Shown here piece after piece: positions 12,489-21,692 of a stretch of DNA of 64,000 bases. The DNA lies in assembly GCF_018199995.1 (NCBI RefSeq), contig NZ_CP073578.1, forward strand, positions 682,001 through 746,000, given 5' to 3'. Made by a program: the position numbers and the translations under genes. How positions within the stretch are numbered: position 1 is the first letter of the stretch; each line of letters begins with the position of its first letter. The notes beneath the pieces were generated by a model that made no database searches, had not been told where the DNA came from, and saw nothing but the letters and a program-made list of their open reading frames with translations. Source of the DNA: Photobacterium sp. GJ3 (GTDB lineage: Bacteria; Pseudomonadota; Gammaproteobacteria; Enterobacterales; Vibrionaceae).

Positions 12489-12938
12489 ATGCATTGTCCG
12501 TTTTGTGGTGCGAACGACACCAAAGTCATCGATTCCCGTCTGGTTGCGGATGGTCATCAGGTTCGCCGTCGTCGCCAGTGTCTGGCGTGCAGTGAGCGCT
12601 ATACGACCTTTGAAACCGCCGAGCTGGTGATGCCGCATGTCATCAAAACCAACGGCAGCCGTGAACCCTTTCATGAAGATAAACTCCGTGGCGGGATCGA
12701 GCGTGCGTTAGAGAAACGCCCGGTCAGTGCGGATGATATTGAGCGCGCGATTAATACGATCAAATCCCGCCTGCGTGCGACCGGTGAGCGTGAAGTGAAA
12801 ACCGACATGATCGGCAATCTGGTCATGGATGCGTTAATTGAACTCGATAAAGTGGCTTATATCCGCTTTGCGTCGGTTTACCGCTCGTTTGAAGATCTTC
12901 GAGAATTTGGCGAAGCCATCGCTAAGCTGGAAAAATAA
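12489..12938 (+). CDS. nrdR: transcriptional repressor NrdR
   Basis: ATP/dATP-sensing repressor of ribonucleotide reductase operons. The 149-residue protein has an N-terminal zinc ribbon (CPFC at 3-6 and CLAC near 34-37) with an arginine-rich segment between, followed by an ATP-cone domain (about 49-139). The start has a good GAGGAG site upstream. It heads the riboflavin cluster, with ribD only 6 bp downstream, a gene order widely conserved in gammaproteobacteria. Confidence 0.96.
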   Translation: MHCPFCGANDTKVIDSRLVADGHQVRRRRQCLACSERYTTFETAELVMPHVIKTNGSREPFHEDKLRGGIERALEKRPVSADDIERAINTIKSRLRATGEREVKTDMIGNLVMDALIELDKVAYIRFASVYRSFEDLREFGEAIAKLEK

Positions 12939-12944
12939 ATCAAG

Positions 12945-14081
12945 ATGTTTACGCCAACCGATCACGCCATGATGCGCCGGGCACTCAGTCTGGCCAAGCG
13001 TGGCCGTTTTACCACCGCCCCAAACCCGAACGTGGGCTGTGTGATTGCCAAACATGACACCATTCTCGGGGAAGGCTTCCATTATCGTGCCGGTCAGCCA
13101 CATGCTGAAGTGTTTGCACTGCGTGCCGCAGGCGATCACGCTGCTGGCGCAACCGCTTATGTCACGCTGGAACCCTGTTCCCATTATGGCCGGACTCCAC
13201 CTTGTGCCGAGGCACTGATTCAGGCCGGTGTTGCCCGTGTGGTGTGCGCCATGGTCGATCCGAATCCCAAGGTTGCCGGACGGGGCGTTGAGATGCTGAA
13301 AAGCGCTGGGATTCAGGTAGAAACCGGTTTGCTGGAAGCTGATGCACTGGCCCTGAATCCCGGATTTATCTGCCGGATGAAAACCGGCCGTCCTTATGTT
13401 CAGCTGAAGCTCGCAGCCAGTCTGGACGGAAAGACGGCGCTGGCCAACGGTGTCAGCCAATGGATTACAGGGCCGCAAGCCCGTGCGGATGTACAGCGGT
13501 TTCGGGCGCAGGCCGGCGCGATTTTGTCGACTAGTGCGACTGTGCTGGCTGATGATCCGTCGCTGAATGTGCGCTGGGAAGAGCTGGGCGAGTCGGTCCA
13601 GGCTGAGTATCCGCTTTCTGAGCTGCGCCAGCCGGTCCGGGTCATCATCGACAGTCAGAATCGTTTATCCCCGTCTCAGCGTTTGTTCTCGCTGCCCGGC
13701 AGGATTATCCTTGCCAGAGCAAAAGCCGACGAACAGCACTGGCCGTCGCACGTTGAACAACTGGAGATCCCGCTGGATGAGCAGGGTCAGCTAGACTTAT
13801 CGGCATTGATGCACGCCTTAGCGCAGCAAGACATCAACCATCTTTGGGTGGAAGCCGGTGCCTCTCTGGCTGGCGGTTTGATTCATGCGGGTCTGGTGGA
13901 TGAACTGCTGTTGTATCAGGCACCCAAGCTGATGGGCAGCGGCAGCCGGAGTTTAATTGATTTGCAGGCGATGACGGCCATGTCGCAAGTCCCTGAACTG
14001 GTGCTCAACGACGTGCGGCAGGTCGGGCAGGACATTCGGATTCGTGCGACGATTGTCCCGACTGCAACCAAGGAATCATAG
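12945..14081 (+). CDS. ribD: bifunctional pyrimidine deaminase/reductase RibD
   Basis: Performs two consecutive riboflavin steps: deamination of the pyrimidine ring, then NADPH-dependent reduction of the ribosyl side chain. Of 378 residues, the first 145 form a zinc deaminase (His53-Ala-Glu55; Cys78 and Cys87 in EPCSHYGRTPPC). The rest is a DHFR-like reductase (LAASLDGKTAL, later WVEAGASLAGGL). It is joined to ribE with a 4-bp gap and is part of one long transcription unit down to pgpA. No FMN riboswitch is seen upstream. Confidence 0.96.
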   Translation: MFTPTDHAMMRRALSLAKRGRFTTAPNPNVGCVIAKHDTILGEGFHYRAGQPHAEVFALRAAGDHAAGATAYVTLEPCSHYGRTPPCAEALIQAGVARVVCAMVDPNPKVAGRGVEMLKSAGIQVETGLLEADALALNPGFICRMKTGRPYVQLKLAASLDGKTALANGVSQWITGPQARADVQRFRAQAGAILSTSATVLADDPSLNVRWEELGESVQAEYPLSELRQPVRVIIDSQNRLSPSQRLFSLPGRIILARAKADEQHWPSHVEQLEIPLDEQGQLDLSALMHALAQQDINHLWVEAGASLAGGLIHAGLVDELLLYQAPKLMGSGSRSLIDLQAMTAMSQVPELVLNDVRQVGQDIRIRATIVPTATKES

Positions 14082-14085
14082 AAAA

Positions 14086-14745
14086 ATGTTTACAGGAATT
14101 ATTGAAGCCGTTGGCCGCATTCAGGCGCTGACGGCGAAAGGACAGGATGTATCCGTGACCGTGGAAAGCGGCAAATTGGATCTCTCTGACGTCAAACTGG
14201 GTGACAGTATTGCGACCAATGGCGTGTGTCTGACTGTGGTTGCCCTGACCGGGAAAGGCTATGTGGCAGATGTCTCGGTTGAAACTCTGAACCGGACAGC
14301 CTTTCGCGATTATCAACCCGGCCAGAAAGTGAATCTGGAAAAGGCGATGCTGCCGACCACGCGATTTGGCGGTCATATTGTCTCGGGTCATGTGGATGAG
14401 ACCGGAGAAATTATCTCCCGCACCCTGACTGGCCGCGCCATTGAGTTCTGGATTAAAGCGCCGGATCATCTGGCGAAATACATTGCCGAGAAAGGCTCGG
14501 TAACCGTGGATGGGATCAGCCTGACGGTGAATGCCATTCGTGGTGCCGAGTTTAAGCTCACGATAGTACCGCACACGGCATCGGAAACGACCATGGATGA
14601 TTTCCAGCCGGGCCGGAAAGTCAATCTGGAAGTGGATGTGATTTCCCGGTATCTGGAGCGTTTGATGCTCGGAGAAAAAGCAGCGCAACCGGAAGCCACA
14701 GAGATCAGTATGTCATTGCTGGCCCGCAGCGGTTTTCTGGGCTGA
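14086..14745 (+). CDS. ribE: riboflavin synthase alpha subunit
   Basis: Dismutates two 6,7-dimethyl-8-ribityllumazine molecules to riboflavin plus the pyrimidine precursor. The 219-residue chain shows the expected internal duplication of two lumazine-binding barrels: MFTGIIEAVG with GDSIATNGVCLTV, repeated as GHIVSGHVDETG with GSVTVDGISLTV. The ATG at 14086 gives the standard N-terminus, beginning MFTGIIE. This gene is ribC in E. coli nomenclature. Confidence 0.96.
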   Translation: MFTGIIEAVGRIQALTAKGQDVSVTVESGKLDLSDVKLGDSIATNGVCLTVVALTGKGYVADVSVETLNRTAFRDYQPGQKVNLEKAMLPTTRFGGHIVSGHVDETGEIISRTLTGRAIEFWIKAPDHLAKYIAEKGSVTVDGISLTVNAIRGAEFKLTIVPHTASETTMDDFQPGRKVNLEVDVISRYLERLMLGEKAAQPEATEISMSLLARSGFLG

Positions 14746-14789
14746 GTAAACACATCAGTCAACATCGAATGAAATAAGAGGGATGGAAG

Positions 14790-15893
14790 ATGGCGTTGAG
14801 TAGCGCGCAGGAAATTATCGAAGAGATTCGTCAGGGCAATATGGTGATCCTGATGGATGACGAAGATCGGGAAAATGAAGGCGATTTAATCATGGCTTCG
14901 GAGAAGATTACGCCGGACGCGATTAACTTCATGGCGACCCACGGTCGCGGCCTGATTTGTCTGACGCTGACAAGAGCGCGTTGCCAGCAACTGAAGCTGC
15001 CCCTGATGGTGCAGGACAATACTGAACAGTTCAGTACCAATTTCACGATTTCAATTGAAGCCGCCAGCGGTGTCACAACCGGGATTTCTGCAGCCGATCG
15101 TGCCCGAACCGTACAGGCAGCCGTCGCAAAAGATGCATCGCCGGCAGATATCGTGATGCCGGGTCATATCTTTCCGCTGATGGCGCAGGAAGGTGGTGTG
15201 CTGGCGCGTGCCGGTCATACTGAAGCTGGCTGTGATGTGGCACGTTTGGCCGGGCTGGAAGCATCCAGTGTGATTGTTGAAATCCTGAACCCGGATGGCA
15301 CCATGGCCCGTCGTCCGGATCTGGAAGTCTTTGCGGCTCAACATGGCCTGAAACTGGGTACTATTGCGGACTTGATTGAGTACCGCAACAATAACGAAAC
15401 GACTATCGAGCGCGTTGCCGAAAGTCCGATTCAGACGGAGTTTGGTGAGTTTGATCTGATCACTTACCGCGACACCATTGATAATCAAGTGCACTATGCA
15501 CTGCGCAAAGGCGAGGTGACACCGGCCAATCCAACGCTGGTGCGCGTTCATCTGCAAGATACCTTTAAAGATATTCTGCACTCCGGCGCGTCTCAGTGGA
15601 CCTTGCCTTCAGCCATGGCTCGCATTGCCGAGGAAGGCGGGGTCATGGTGATTCTGAATCGTCACGAAACGCCGGAAGGTATGCTGACCCGAGTGAAAAA
15701 TATGGCTGCGCAGGCTGTCGGTCAGCCGGGAGTGAAGCTGAATCCGAAAAATCCATCCCGTCAGGTTGGGGTCGGTTCGCAGATTCTTTCTGATCTGGGG
15801 GTTGGCAAAATGCGTTTGCTTTCTTCCAGTAATCAACGTTATCACTCCCTGTCCGGCTTTGGACTGGAAGTGGTGGAATATATTTGTCAGTAG
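14790..15893 (+). CDS. ribB: 3,4-dihydroxy-2-butanone 4-phosphate synthase fused to a degenerate GTP cyclohydrolase II domain (RibBX type)
   Basis: The N-terminal half (about 1-200) is a complete DHBP synthase making the four-carbon unit from ribulose 5-phosphate; the acidic loop [10 protein letters not shown] (23-32) and [16 protein letters not shown] are intact. The C-terminal half (about 205-367) aligns with GTP cyclohydrolase II but lacks the three zinc cysteines of the family motif, the RQEGRGIGL catalytic segment and the arginine-bearing DxR loop. This part is probably catalytically dead. The pattern is that of the RibBX hybrids known in Shewanella and vibrios; a separate ribA should exist elsewhere. 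It lies between ribE and ribH. Confidence 0.92.
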   Translation: MALSSAQEIIEEIRQGNMVILMDDEDRENEGDLIMASEKITPDAINFMATHGRGLICLTLTRARCQQLKLPLMVQDNTEQFSTNFTISIEAASGVTTGISAADRARTVQAAVAKDASPADIVMPGHIFPLMAQEGGVLARAGHTEAGCDVARLAGLEASSVIVEILNPDGTMARRPDLEVFAAQHGLKLGTIADLIEYRNNNETTIERVAESPIQTEFGEFDLITYRDTIDNQVHYALRKGEVTPANPTLVRVHLQDTFKDILHSGASQWTLPSAMARIAEEGGVMVILNRHETPEGMLTRVKNMAAQAVGQPGVKLNPKNPSRQVGVGSQILSDLGVGKMRLLSSSNQRYHSLSGFGLEVVEYICQ

Positions 15894-15979
15894 GGATCCG
15901 CTGGACGGATTCCAAACTTAACCTTTTGTTTTTAATCATCTCTGGACCGGAATCGAGATCGCATTTTACCGGGGGTTCT

Positions 15980-15996
15980 GGCTTGACAGTCAAGCC
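15980..15996. repeat. 17-bp perfect palindrome upstream of ribH
   Basis: GGCTTGAC-A-GTCAAGCC has 8-bp arms around one central base. It contains TTGACA, which could serve as a -35. The 183-bp ribBX-ribH gap is the largest in the cluster. Candidate operator of unknown regulator. Confidence 0.6.
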
Positions 15997-16076
15997 AATT
16001 GGTATCACTCATAAATTGTGATAGACTCCCGCGGTTTCTCAATCCGGAAAGAAAAGACATAGTCACAGGAAGGCCC

Positions 16077-16547
16077 ATGAAGGTAATTGAAGGCGCCATT
16101 GCGGCACCCAACGCAAAAATTGCTATTGTTATCAGTCGCTTTAATAGTTTCATCAACGAAAGCCTGCTGGAAGGTGCGCTGGACGCACTGAAACGTCAGG
16201 GACAGGTGAGCGACGACAATATTACTGTTGTTCGTTGTCCTGGTGCTTATGAGCTGCCGTTGGTTGCTCAGCAAGTCGCGAAAAGCGACCGTTATGACGC
16301 CATTGTGGCGCTGGGCTCTGTGATCCGTGGCGGTACGCCACACTTCGATTATGTTGCCGGTGAATGTAATAAAGGTCTGGCACAGGTTGCGCTGGAGTAC
16401 AACACTCCGGTTGCATTCGGTGTTCTGACTGTTGACACCATTGAACAAGCCATCGAGCGTGCCGGTACCAAGGCTGGTAATAAAGGGGCAGAGGCTGCAC
16501 TCAGCGCGCTTGAGATGGTAAACGTCCTGTCCCAAATTGAATCCTAA
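16077..16547 (+). CDS. ribH: 6,7-dimethyl-8-ribityllumazine synthase
   Basis: Condenses the RibB product with the RibD product to give lumazine, the substrate of RibE; usually a 60-mer capsid or pentamer. The 156-residue chain has the family blocks ISRFN (substrate aromatic pocket) and [14 protein letters not shown] with the catalytic His89. The start at ATG 16077 follows a strong AGGAAGG site (16067-16073); 26 upstream in-frame codons are not used. Its stop overlaps the nusB start (TAATG). Confidence 0.96.
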   Translation: MKVIEGAIAAPNAKIAIVISRFNSFINESLLEGALDALKRQGQVSDDNITVVRCPGAYELPLVAQQVAKSDRYDAIVALGSVIRGGTPHFDYVAGECNKGLAQVALEYNTPVAFGVLTVDTIEQAIERAGTKAGNKGAEAALSALEMVNVLSQIES

Positions 16548-17017
16548 TGGGGGTTAGTGTGAAACCAGCCGCACGTCGTAACGCACGACACTTTGCCGTC
16601 CAGGCCATCTATTCCTGGCAAATCACCAAAGAAAATGCTGCCGATATCGAGCTGCATTTTCTGTCTGGCGAACCGTTTGAAGAAGAAGCCCATCAGGCAG
16701 AGGCGCCGGTTCTGGCTGCACCGCATACTGATGTGGAATACTTCCGTGATCTGTTCACCGGTGTGGTGCTGAATCAACAGGAACTGGACAGCAAGATGCG
16801 TCCATATCTGTCCCGTCCGCTGCAGGATCTGGATCAGATGGAGCTGGCGCTGTTGCGTCTGGCTGTGTACGAAATCATGAAACGTGAAGACGTACCTTTC
16901 AAAGTTGTGATCAACGAAGCTATCGAACTGGCGAAAGTGTTCGGTGCCGAAGACAGTCACAAGTTTGTGAACGGTGTGCTGGATAAGCTTGCACCTGTTC
17001 TGCGTAAAAAAGGATAA
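16547..17017 (+). CDS. nusB: transcription antitermination factor NusB
   Basis: RNA-binding partner of NusE/S10 in ribosomal RNA antitermination. The all-alpha 156-residue protein is slightly longer than the E. coli one because of an acidic insertion near 45-60. The conserved [24 protein letters not shown] start and the C-terminal INEAIELAK and [12 protein letters not shown] blocks are clear. The start overlaps the ribH stop, so the two are translationally coupled; a GTG four codons later is the alternative. Confidence 0.95.
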   Translation: MGVSVKPAARRNARHFAVQAIYSWQITKENAADIELHFLSGEPFEEEAHQAEAPVLAAPHTDVEYFRDLFTGVVLNQQELDSKMRPYLSRPLQDLDQMELALLRLAVYEIMKREDVPFKVVINEAIELAKVFGAEDSHKFVNGVLDKLAPVLRKKG

Positions 17018-17044
17018 TCGTTGATTCATCAGTCAACGAATGGA

Positions 17045-17067
17045 GGCCAGCGTTGCTGGCCTTTTTT
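17045..17067 (+). terminator. terminator after nusB
   Basis: Stem GGCCAGC / GCTGGCC, 3-nt loop, six T. It separates ribD-nusB from thiL-pgpA, at least partly. Confidence 0.88.
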
Positions 17068-17158
17068 CTGAGTTGCGCGACCTGAAACCAATCTGAACCG
17101 GCACCGGTTTCGCAAGACGACATCTGCGTGCAAGGGAAAACACTGATTCTGATCTCCT

Positions 17159-18136
17159 ATGGCTAGTAATGAATTCGATCTGATCGCCCGATATTTTGCC
17201 CGCCAGCCTGTGCATCGCCGTGATGTCGCGCTGGCGATTGGTGATGATTGTGCGCTGCTTGAGGTGCCAGTTGGCAGCCAACTGGCAGTGAGCACAGACT
17301 CACTGGTCTGCGGCAATCACTTCCTGCAAACCATGGATCCGGCGCTGGTGGCTAAAAAAGCGCTGGCGGCCAATCTGAGCGATCTGGCGGCGATGGGGGC
17401 AACACCGGCCTGGGTGTCTCTCGCGCTGACGATGCCATCCGCTGACGAGGAATGGCTGGCCCGATTCTGCGATGGCTTCTTTGAAATAGCCGAATATTAT
17501 CAGGTACAGCTGATTGGTGGCGATACCACCAAAGGCCCGCTCAGCCTGACTTTAACCGTTCAGGGTTTGGTGCCTCAGGGGCAGGCACTGACGCGCCACG
17601 GTGCCAGCGTGGGCGATCTGATTTATGTCACCGGAAATCTGGGGGACAGCGCGGCAGGTCTGGCCGTGCTGCTAGAGCAAGCACCGGAGATTCCCGCTGA
17701 GCTGGCCACACACATGCTAAACCGCCATTATCAGCCGCAACCGCGAGTGCTGGCGGGTCAGGCATTGCGGGGTATTGCTTCTGCGGCGCTGGATGTTTCC
17801 GACGGACTGATTGCCGATCTCGGCCATATTCTGGATCGCTCTGGAGTTGGCGCTGTGATTGAGCCGGATCTGTTGCCGGTTTCACCTGAACTGCTGGTGT
17901 TTTGTCAGGACAATCTGGATCAGGCGCTGAAGCTGGCCCTGACCAGTGGTGAAGAATACGAATTGTGCTTTACTGTGCCAGCCCATCATCGTGGGGCACT
18001 GGATGTTGCACTGTCTCATAGCGGGGTCAAAGCGACCTGTATCGGCCAGATCCGGGCCGGAGACAGCATCGTGCTTGAAAGAAACGGGCAGCCCCTCGAC
18101 TGGCAGCTGCATGGATACGATCATTTTTCGGGGTAA
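17159..18136 (+). CDS. thiL: thiamine-monophosphate kinase
   Basis: Phosphorylates thiamine monophosphate to the active cofactor thiamine pyrophosphate with ATP. The 325-residue protein belongs to the PurM-like fold family; acidic metal and nucleotide sites appear as AIGDDCALL (Asp29, Asp30), STDSLV, GGDTTKG and DVSDGLIADLG. The gene sits in the standard nusB-thiL-pgpA order, but a terminator and 141 bp separate it from nusB, so it may have its own promoter. PgpA starts 4 bp after its stop. Confidence 0.96.
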   Translation: MASNEFDLIARYFARQPVHRRDVALAIGDDCALLEVPVGSQLAVSTDSLVCGNHFLQTMDPALVAKKALAANLSDLAAMGATPAWVSLALTMPSADEEWLARFCDGFFEIAEYYQVQLIGGDTTKGPLSLTLTVQGLVPQGQALTRHGASVGDLIYVTGNLGDSAAGLAVLLEQAPEIPAELATHMLNRHYQPQPRVLAGQALRGIASAALDVSDGLIADLGHILDRSGVGAVIEPDLLPVSPELLVFCQDNLDQALKLALTSGEEYELCFTVPAHHRGALDVALSHSGVKATCIGQIRAGDSIVLERNGQPLDWQLHGYDHFSG

Positions 18137-18139
18137 GTT

Positions 18140-18625
18140 GTGCGAGATCCCAAACTGTATATCAAATTAACCAACCCGTGGCATTTGCTGGCTACCGGGT
18201 TTGGCAGTGGCTTGTCACCTGTCGTTCCGGGCACGGTCGGCACACTGGCGTCGGTGCCTTTTTATTACCTGCTGATCCAGTTGCCTTATCCGGCGTATCT
18301 GGGGGTTACTGTGCTGGCGGCGGTTCTCGGTGTGCTGATTTGCCGCAATACCGCGCAGGACATGGGGGTACATGATCACGGCAGTATTGTCTGGGATGAG
18401 TTCGTCGGCTTTTGGATTACCATGGCCATTGCCCCGCCCATGGGTATCCACTGGGTGATCAGCGGCTTTGTCTTGTTCCGTTTCTTCGATATGGTCAAAC
18501 CCTGGCCGATCAGCTGGCTGGATAAAAATGTCCATGGCGGGCTGGGGATCATGGTTGACGATATTCTGGCCGGCTTTATGGCAATGATTTCCCTTTGGGG
18601 ACTGGGCCATTGGATGGGCTGGTAA
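18140..18625 (+). CDS. pgpA: phosphatidylglycerophosphatase A
   Basis: Inner-membrane phosphatase that removes phosphate from phosphatidylglycerophosphate to make phosphatidylglycerol. The 161-residue protein has a soluble N-terminal catalytic stretch with GFGSGLSPVVPGTVGT and a later acidic IVWDEFVGFW, followed by hydrophobic segments. The start is GTG, 4 bp after thiL. Last gene of the riboflavin-thiamine cluster. Confidence 0.95.
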   Translation: MRDPKLYIKLTNPWHLLATGFGSGLSPVVPGTVGTLASVPFYYLLIQLPYPAYLGVTVLAAVLGVLICRNTAQDMGVHDHGSIVWDEFVGFWITMAIAPPMGIHWVISGFVLFRFFDMVKPWPISWLDKNVHGGLGIMVDDILAGFMAMISLWGLGHWMGW

Positions 18626-18645
18626 GTCAGCCTCTGTGATTGAAG

Positions 18646-18677
18646 AAAAAGCCGCTCGGGACCTGAGCGGCTTTTTT
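18646..18677 (+). terminator. pgpA terminator
   Basis: A-rich 5' arm with GCCGCTC / GAGCGGC stem, 7-nt loop, six T. Confidence 0.93.
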
Positions 18678-18758
18678 GTCCGGTATTGAATCATGCTCAG
18701 GTGATGAAACCACGCTAAGCTAAACTGAATCCCGCCGGTTCAGGGGCTGACGTGTGGC

Positions 18759-20744
18759 ATGAAACTTCGACCTGTTTTTGTTCTGTTCTTTTCCTTTCTG
18801 AGCTGGGCCGCCGCGGCGCAAATCTATCCTTCGACCGGTGCCGCCTGGATCGATCCCGGCCAGTGGGAAGAGCCCATGGCGACCACACGTTTTGATTCTG
18901 CGGATGCGGTCCAACGCTGGGAAAGCCGTCATGCTGATCTGTCGCTGGGGGGCTGGGGGACGCCGGAACTCAATTCGAACAGCAAGGTTTTGCTTCCGCT
19001 GCGGCCTCAGCATCTGAGTTGTCAGCCGGATGAGCAACAAGCCTGGCTTGTGCAGCAGGCTGTGCGGGCCGGACTGGATCCGGAAACGCTGTATCTGCAT
19101 TATGCGGAAGATACCCGTCTGTCTTTGTCTGCCGACAATCTTGCCCTGAACCAACGCATCGAGGCCCGCCCGAAGCTCTTTCTTCAGGCACAGAACGGCA
19201 CTTTGTCGCCAGCGGTTCTGCCTGTTTCCATTCCAGCCGATCAGCGTCTGGTCGTTCTCACGGATCACCCGTTTACCCGCTTTGAACTGGCCGCTGAGGT
19301 GCTGCCCAGTGAAGTTTCCTGGCATGATGAAACACAAGAGTCACAGCCGCTGGAAGTGATCTGGCAGCCTGATCGTCCCACATCGGTGAGCGGAAGCTTT
19401 GCCTTTCCCACTGGGTGGCAGGCCCGTGTCTGGCCCGGTCTGCGAGAGTCACAGTGGGCGCTGATTTTGCAGTGGCCGCAGGCCGTGAGTGTCGCCGCTC
19501 TCCATCCGCAACCATGGCTGATCCGGGGATCTGAAACGCTGACGATTCCGGGGTGGGATCCCCGGAACGACAGGGACAATAACGGCATGCTGAGTGATGA
19601 GGAATTCGAATTGCGCGCCAATGCTGCCGCGAGTGCACGATTTCCTTATCAGGCGCGGGTGATCGTGGTTGACGAATCTGCCTCCGCTGAGTGTACCTAT
19701 CAGACCAACCTGACGGATCCGGCGATCAGGAATCTGATTCAGGGATGGTATCGTTACCATTGGCAGCGTGAAGCTGCTGCTGGAGGAGATTTATCGCACG
19801 TTCGGCCGGTGCAGCAGCGGGTTCTGAGCGGCGGTAAGCTCCTTGAGTTGCCTTTGATTGCCGGGACAGCCGAAGCGGAACAGGCCTATTTTGATGGGGT
19901 GATGGATATGCTGACACAAATGAAGCGTCAGTTGTCTCCACCGCTGCTGGGGGCGGATGTCTCAGGGCTGTCGCTCTGGCAGGCCGGTTCGCCGGGCGCC
20001 CGTTTGCGCGAGGTCGTGGATGTCTGGATCCGGCCACGCTATTTGTCGCCAGCCATGGGCCTGGCCAGGTTGCAGCGAAGCTGGCGGCACTTTGCACTCA
20101 GTGCGCAGGGAAGACAAAGCGTGTTGATGGTGGCGATGGAGGATGGGCACAGCCGTTTGCATCCGGGAGATGCTGGTGCCTGGTACCGGGATGCCGAAAC
20201 CGGATTGGCGCTTTATTACCTGTTCAATCTGCCGCAGCAAACCTATTACCATAACTGGGGCCGCAGTCGCCGGTATGACAGCGCCAACACAACAATGCGG
20301 GACTGGTATCGTCCCGGCTTGCCGAAAAACTGGGTCTATCAGCCGACAGGGATGCTGAAGGTGGATCTGGGTCAGCCTGTCGCTGCACCAAAAGGATATA
20401 AAGCGGTCTGGTGGCAGGGGGAAAATGTCAGTAGCAAGAGCGGGCAGGGCACGTTCGGCAACGAGCCAGTCCTGCCCGCGCACTGGTTCTGGCTCTATCG
20501 CAGTGGCTGGTTTGGAAAAATGCCAGCAGAAGGCGTGATTGCGCGCCGTTATGAACATGGACTGGTTGTGTACCGTGCAGTGCAGCAGGCCGGAGAAAGT
20601 CGTTTTCTGGAAGCCAAACCAATCCGGATCTCATTGCCCGGCAGGTTTGAGCGGATCTTTTATGATGGCAGCGTGAGCGAGCCACTGAACTATCTGGAAC
20701 TGGGAGGTTATGAAGGGGCAGTGTTGCACGACGTCAGGGAATAA
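18759..20744 (+). CDS. exported protein of unknown function with an EF-hand-like loop
   Basis: Not recognised. The 661-residue product has a signal peptide (hydrophobic FVLFFSFLSWAAAA, cleavage near residue 20) and no lipobox. Residues 271-282 (Asp271, Asp273, Asn275, Gly276, Ser279, Glu282) fit the 12-residue EF-hand or dockerin calcium loop. The second half (about 370-650) is rich in Trp, Tyr and Arg and ends with a strand-like RRYEHGLVVYRAV. Such an ending is common in glycoside-hydrolase-like barrels, so a carbohydrate-active periplasmic protein is possible but unproven. It is a single gene between pgpA and the ABC operon. No clear Shine-Dalgarno precedes the ATG. Confidence 0.7.
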   Translation: MKLRPVFVLFFSFLSWAAAAQIYPSTGAAWIDPGQWEEPMATTRFDSADAVQRWESRHADLSLGGWGTPELNSNSKVLLPLRPQHLSCQPDEQQAWLVQQAVRAGLDPETLYLHYAEDTRLSLSADNLALNQRIEARPKLFLQAQNGTLSPAVLPVSIPADQRLVVLTDHPFTRFELAAEVLPSEVSWHDETQESQPLEVIWQPDRPTSVSGSFAFPTGWQARVWPGLRESQWALILQWPQAVSVAALHPQPWLIRGSETLTIPGWDPRNDRDNNGMLSDEEFELRANAAASARFPYQARVIVVDESASAECTYQTNLTDPAIRNLIQGWYRYHWQREAAAGGDLSHVRPVQQRVLSGGKLLELPLIAGTAEAEQAYFDGVMDMLTQMKRQLSPPLLGADVSGLSLWQAGSPGARLREVVDVWIRPRYLSPAMGLARLQRSWRHFALSAQGRQSVLMVAMEDGHSRLHPGDAGAWYRDAETGLALYYLFNLPQQTYYHNWGRSRRYDSANTTMRDWYRPGLPKNWVYQPTGMLKVDLGQPVAAPKGYKAVWWQGENVSSKSGQGTFGNEPVLPAHWFWLYRSGWFGKMPAEGVIARRYEHGLVVYRAVQQAGESRFLEAKPIRISLPGRFERIFYDGSVSEPLNYLELGGYEGAVLHDVRE

Positions 20745-20810
20745 AAAAGAAGGCTGGTTGTGTGGCATGAAGTCTATCAAGCGACGGCGTATTTTGGGAC
20801 GGCTGGGTAA

Positions 20811-20850
20811 CCTGCCAGATTCAGATTCACAAGAAAGAGAATCTGACAGG
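20811..20850 (-). other. stem-loop downstream of the ABC transporter operon
   Basis: 12-bp arms CCTGCCAGATTC / GAATCTGACAGG with one non-Watson-Crick pair (a U-G wobble in minus-strand RNA). No U tract follows, so it may stabilise the mRNA end rather than terminate by itself. Confidence 0.45.
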
Positions 20851-20873
20851 TTGGACGGGTGAACTGAACCTGC

Positions 20874-21668
20874 TTAACTGAGCAGCAGGCTGTCGTCTGC
20901 CAGTTCTTCTCCCCGGACTTTACTGAACATGTCGAGCAGGTGTTTAACGTCCATGTCGGCCCGTTCCTGACCCGCCACATCCAGCACAATATTACCCTGG
21001 TGTAGCATCACGGTACGATCCCCGTAAGCCAGTGCATCCTTCATTGAGTGCGTCACCATCATCACGGTCAGGTCAAATTCTTCAACCACCCGGTTGGTCA
21101 GCTCCAGCACGAATGCAGCCATGCGAGGATCCAGCGCCGCGGTATGCTCATCCAGCAACAGCAGTTTGCTCTCTGCCAGCGTCGCCATCACCAGGCTGAC
21201 CGCCTGACGCTGCCCGCCGGACAATAAGCCGATGCTGTCGCCCAGACGATCTTCCAGGCCCAGACCCAGAATACTGATGCGTTCCTGAAACAGTTTCCGG
21301 CGCTGGGAAGACAAGGCCAGCTTCCAGGTCCGGCGGCTACCCCGTTGCATCGCCAGAGCCATGTTCTCTTCAATGGTGAGGGACGCACAGGTGCCCGCCA
21401 GCGGATCCTGAAACACACGTGCCGCATACTGGGCACGTTCATGTACAGACTTACGGGTAACGTCGACCCCGGCGATGACCACTTTGCCGTCAGACATTGG
21501 GGTTTCGCCGCTGATCGCGCCAAGTAATGTTGATTTTCCCGCACCATTGGAGCCGATGACGGTGACAAACTGGCGTTCCGGCACGGTCAGGTTGACCCCG
21601 CGCAAGGCCTGATTCTCAAGGATTGTGCCTTCATTGAAGGTAACGCGGATGTTATTCAGTTCAATCAT
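20874..21668 (-). CDS. ABC transporter ATP-binding protein (TrpXYZ-like family)
   Basis: Cytoplasmic ATPase of an importer. The 264-residue sequence has Walker A (GSNGAGKST near 39), signature LLSGGQRQAVSL and Walker B LLLLDEHTAALDP; the Glu-His pair after Walker B is usual for this COG1101 group. It is the third gene of a substrate-binding, permease, ATPase operon. Relatives are often labelled as tryptophan/tyrosine or putative sugar/amino-acid importers; the substrate here cannot be read from sequence. Confidence 0.9.
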   Translation of the reverse strand: MIELNNIRVTFNEGTILENQALRGVNLTVPERQFVTVIGSNGAGKSTLLGAISGETPMSDGKVVIAGVDVTRKSVHERAQYAARVFQDPLAGTCASLTIEENMALAMQRGSRRTWKLALSSQRRKLFQERISILGLGLEDRLGDSIGLLSGGQRQAVSLVMATLAESKLLLLDEHTAALDPRMAAFVLELTNRVVEEFDLTVMMVTHSMKDALAYGDRTVMLHQGNIVLDVAGQERADMDVKHLLDMFSKVRGEELADDSLLLS

Positions 21669-21692
21669 GGTGTTCCTACCTTCTCCGTTGGC

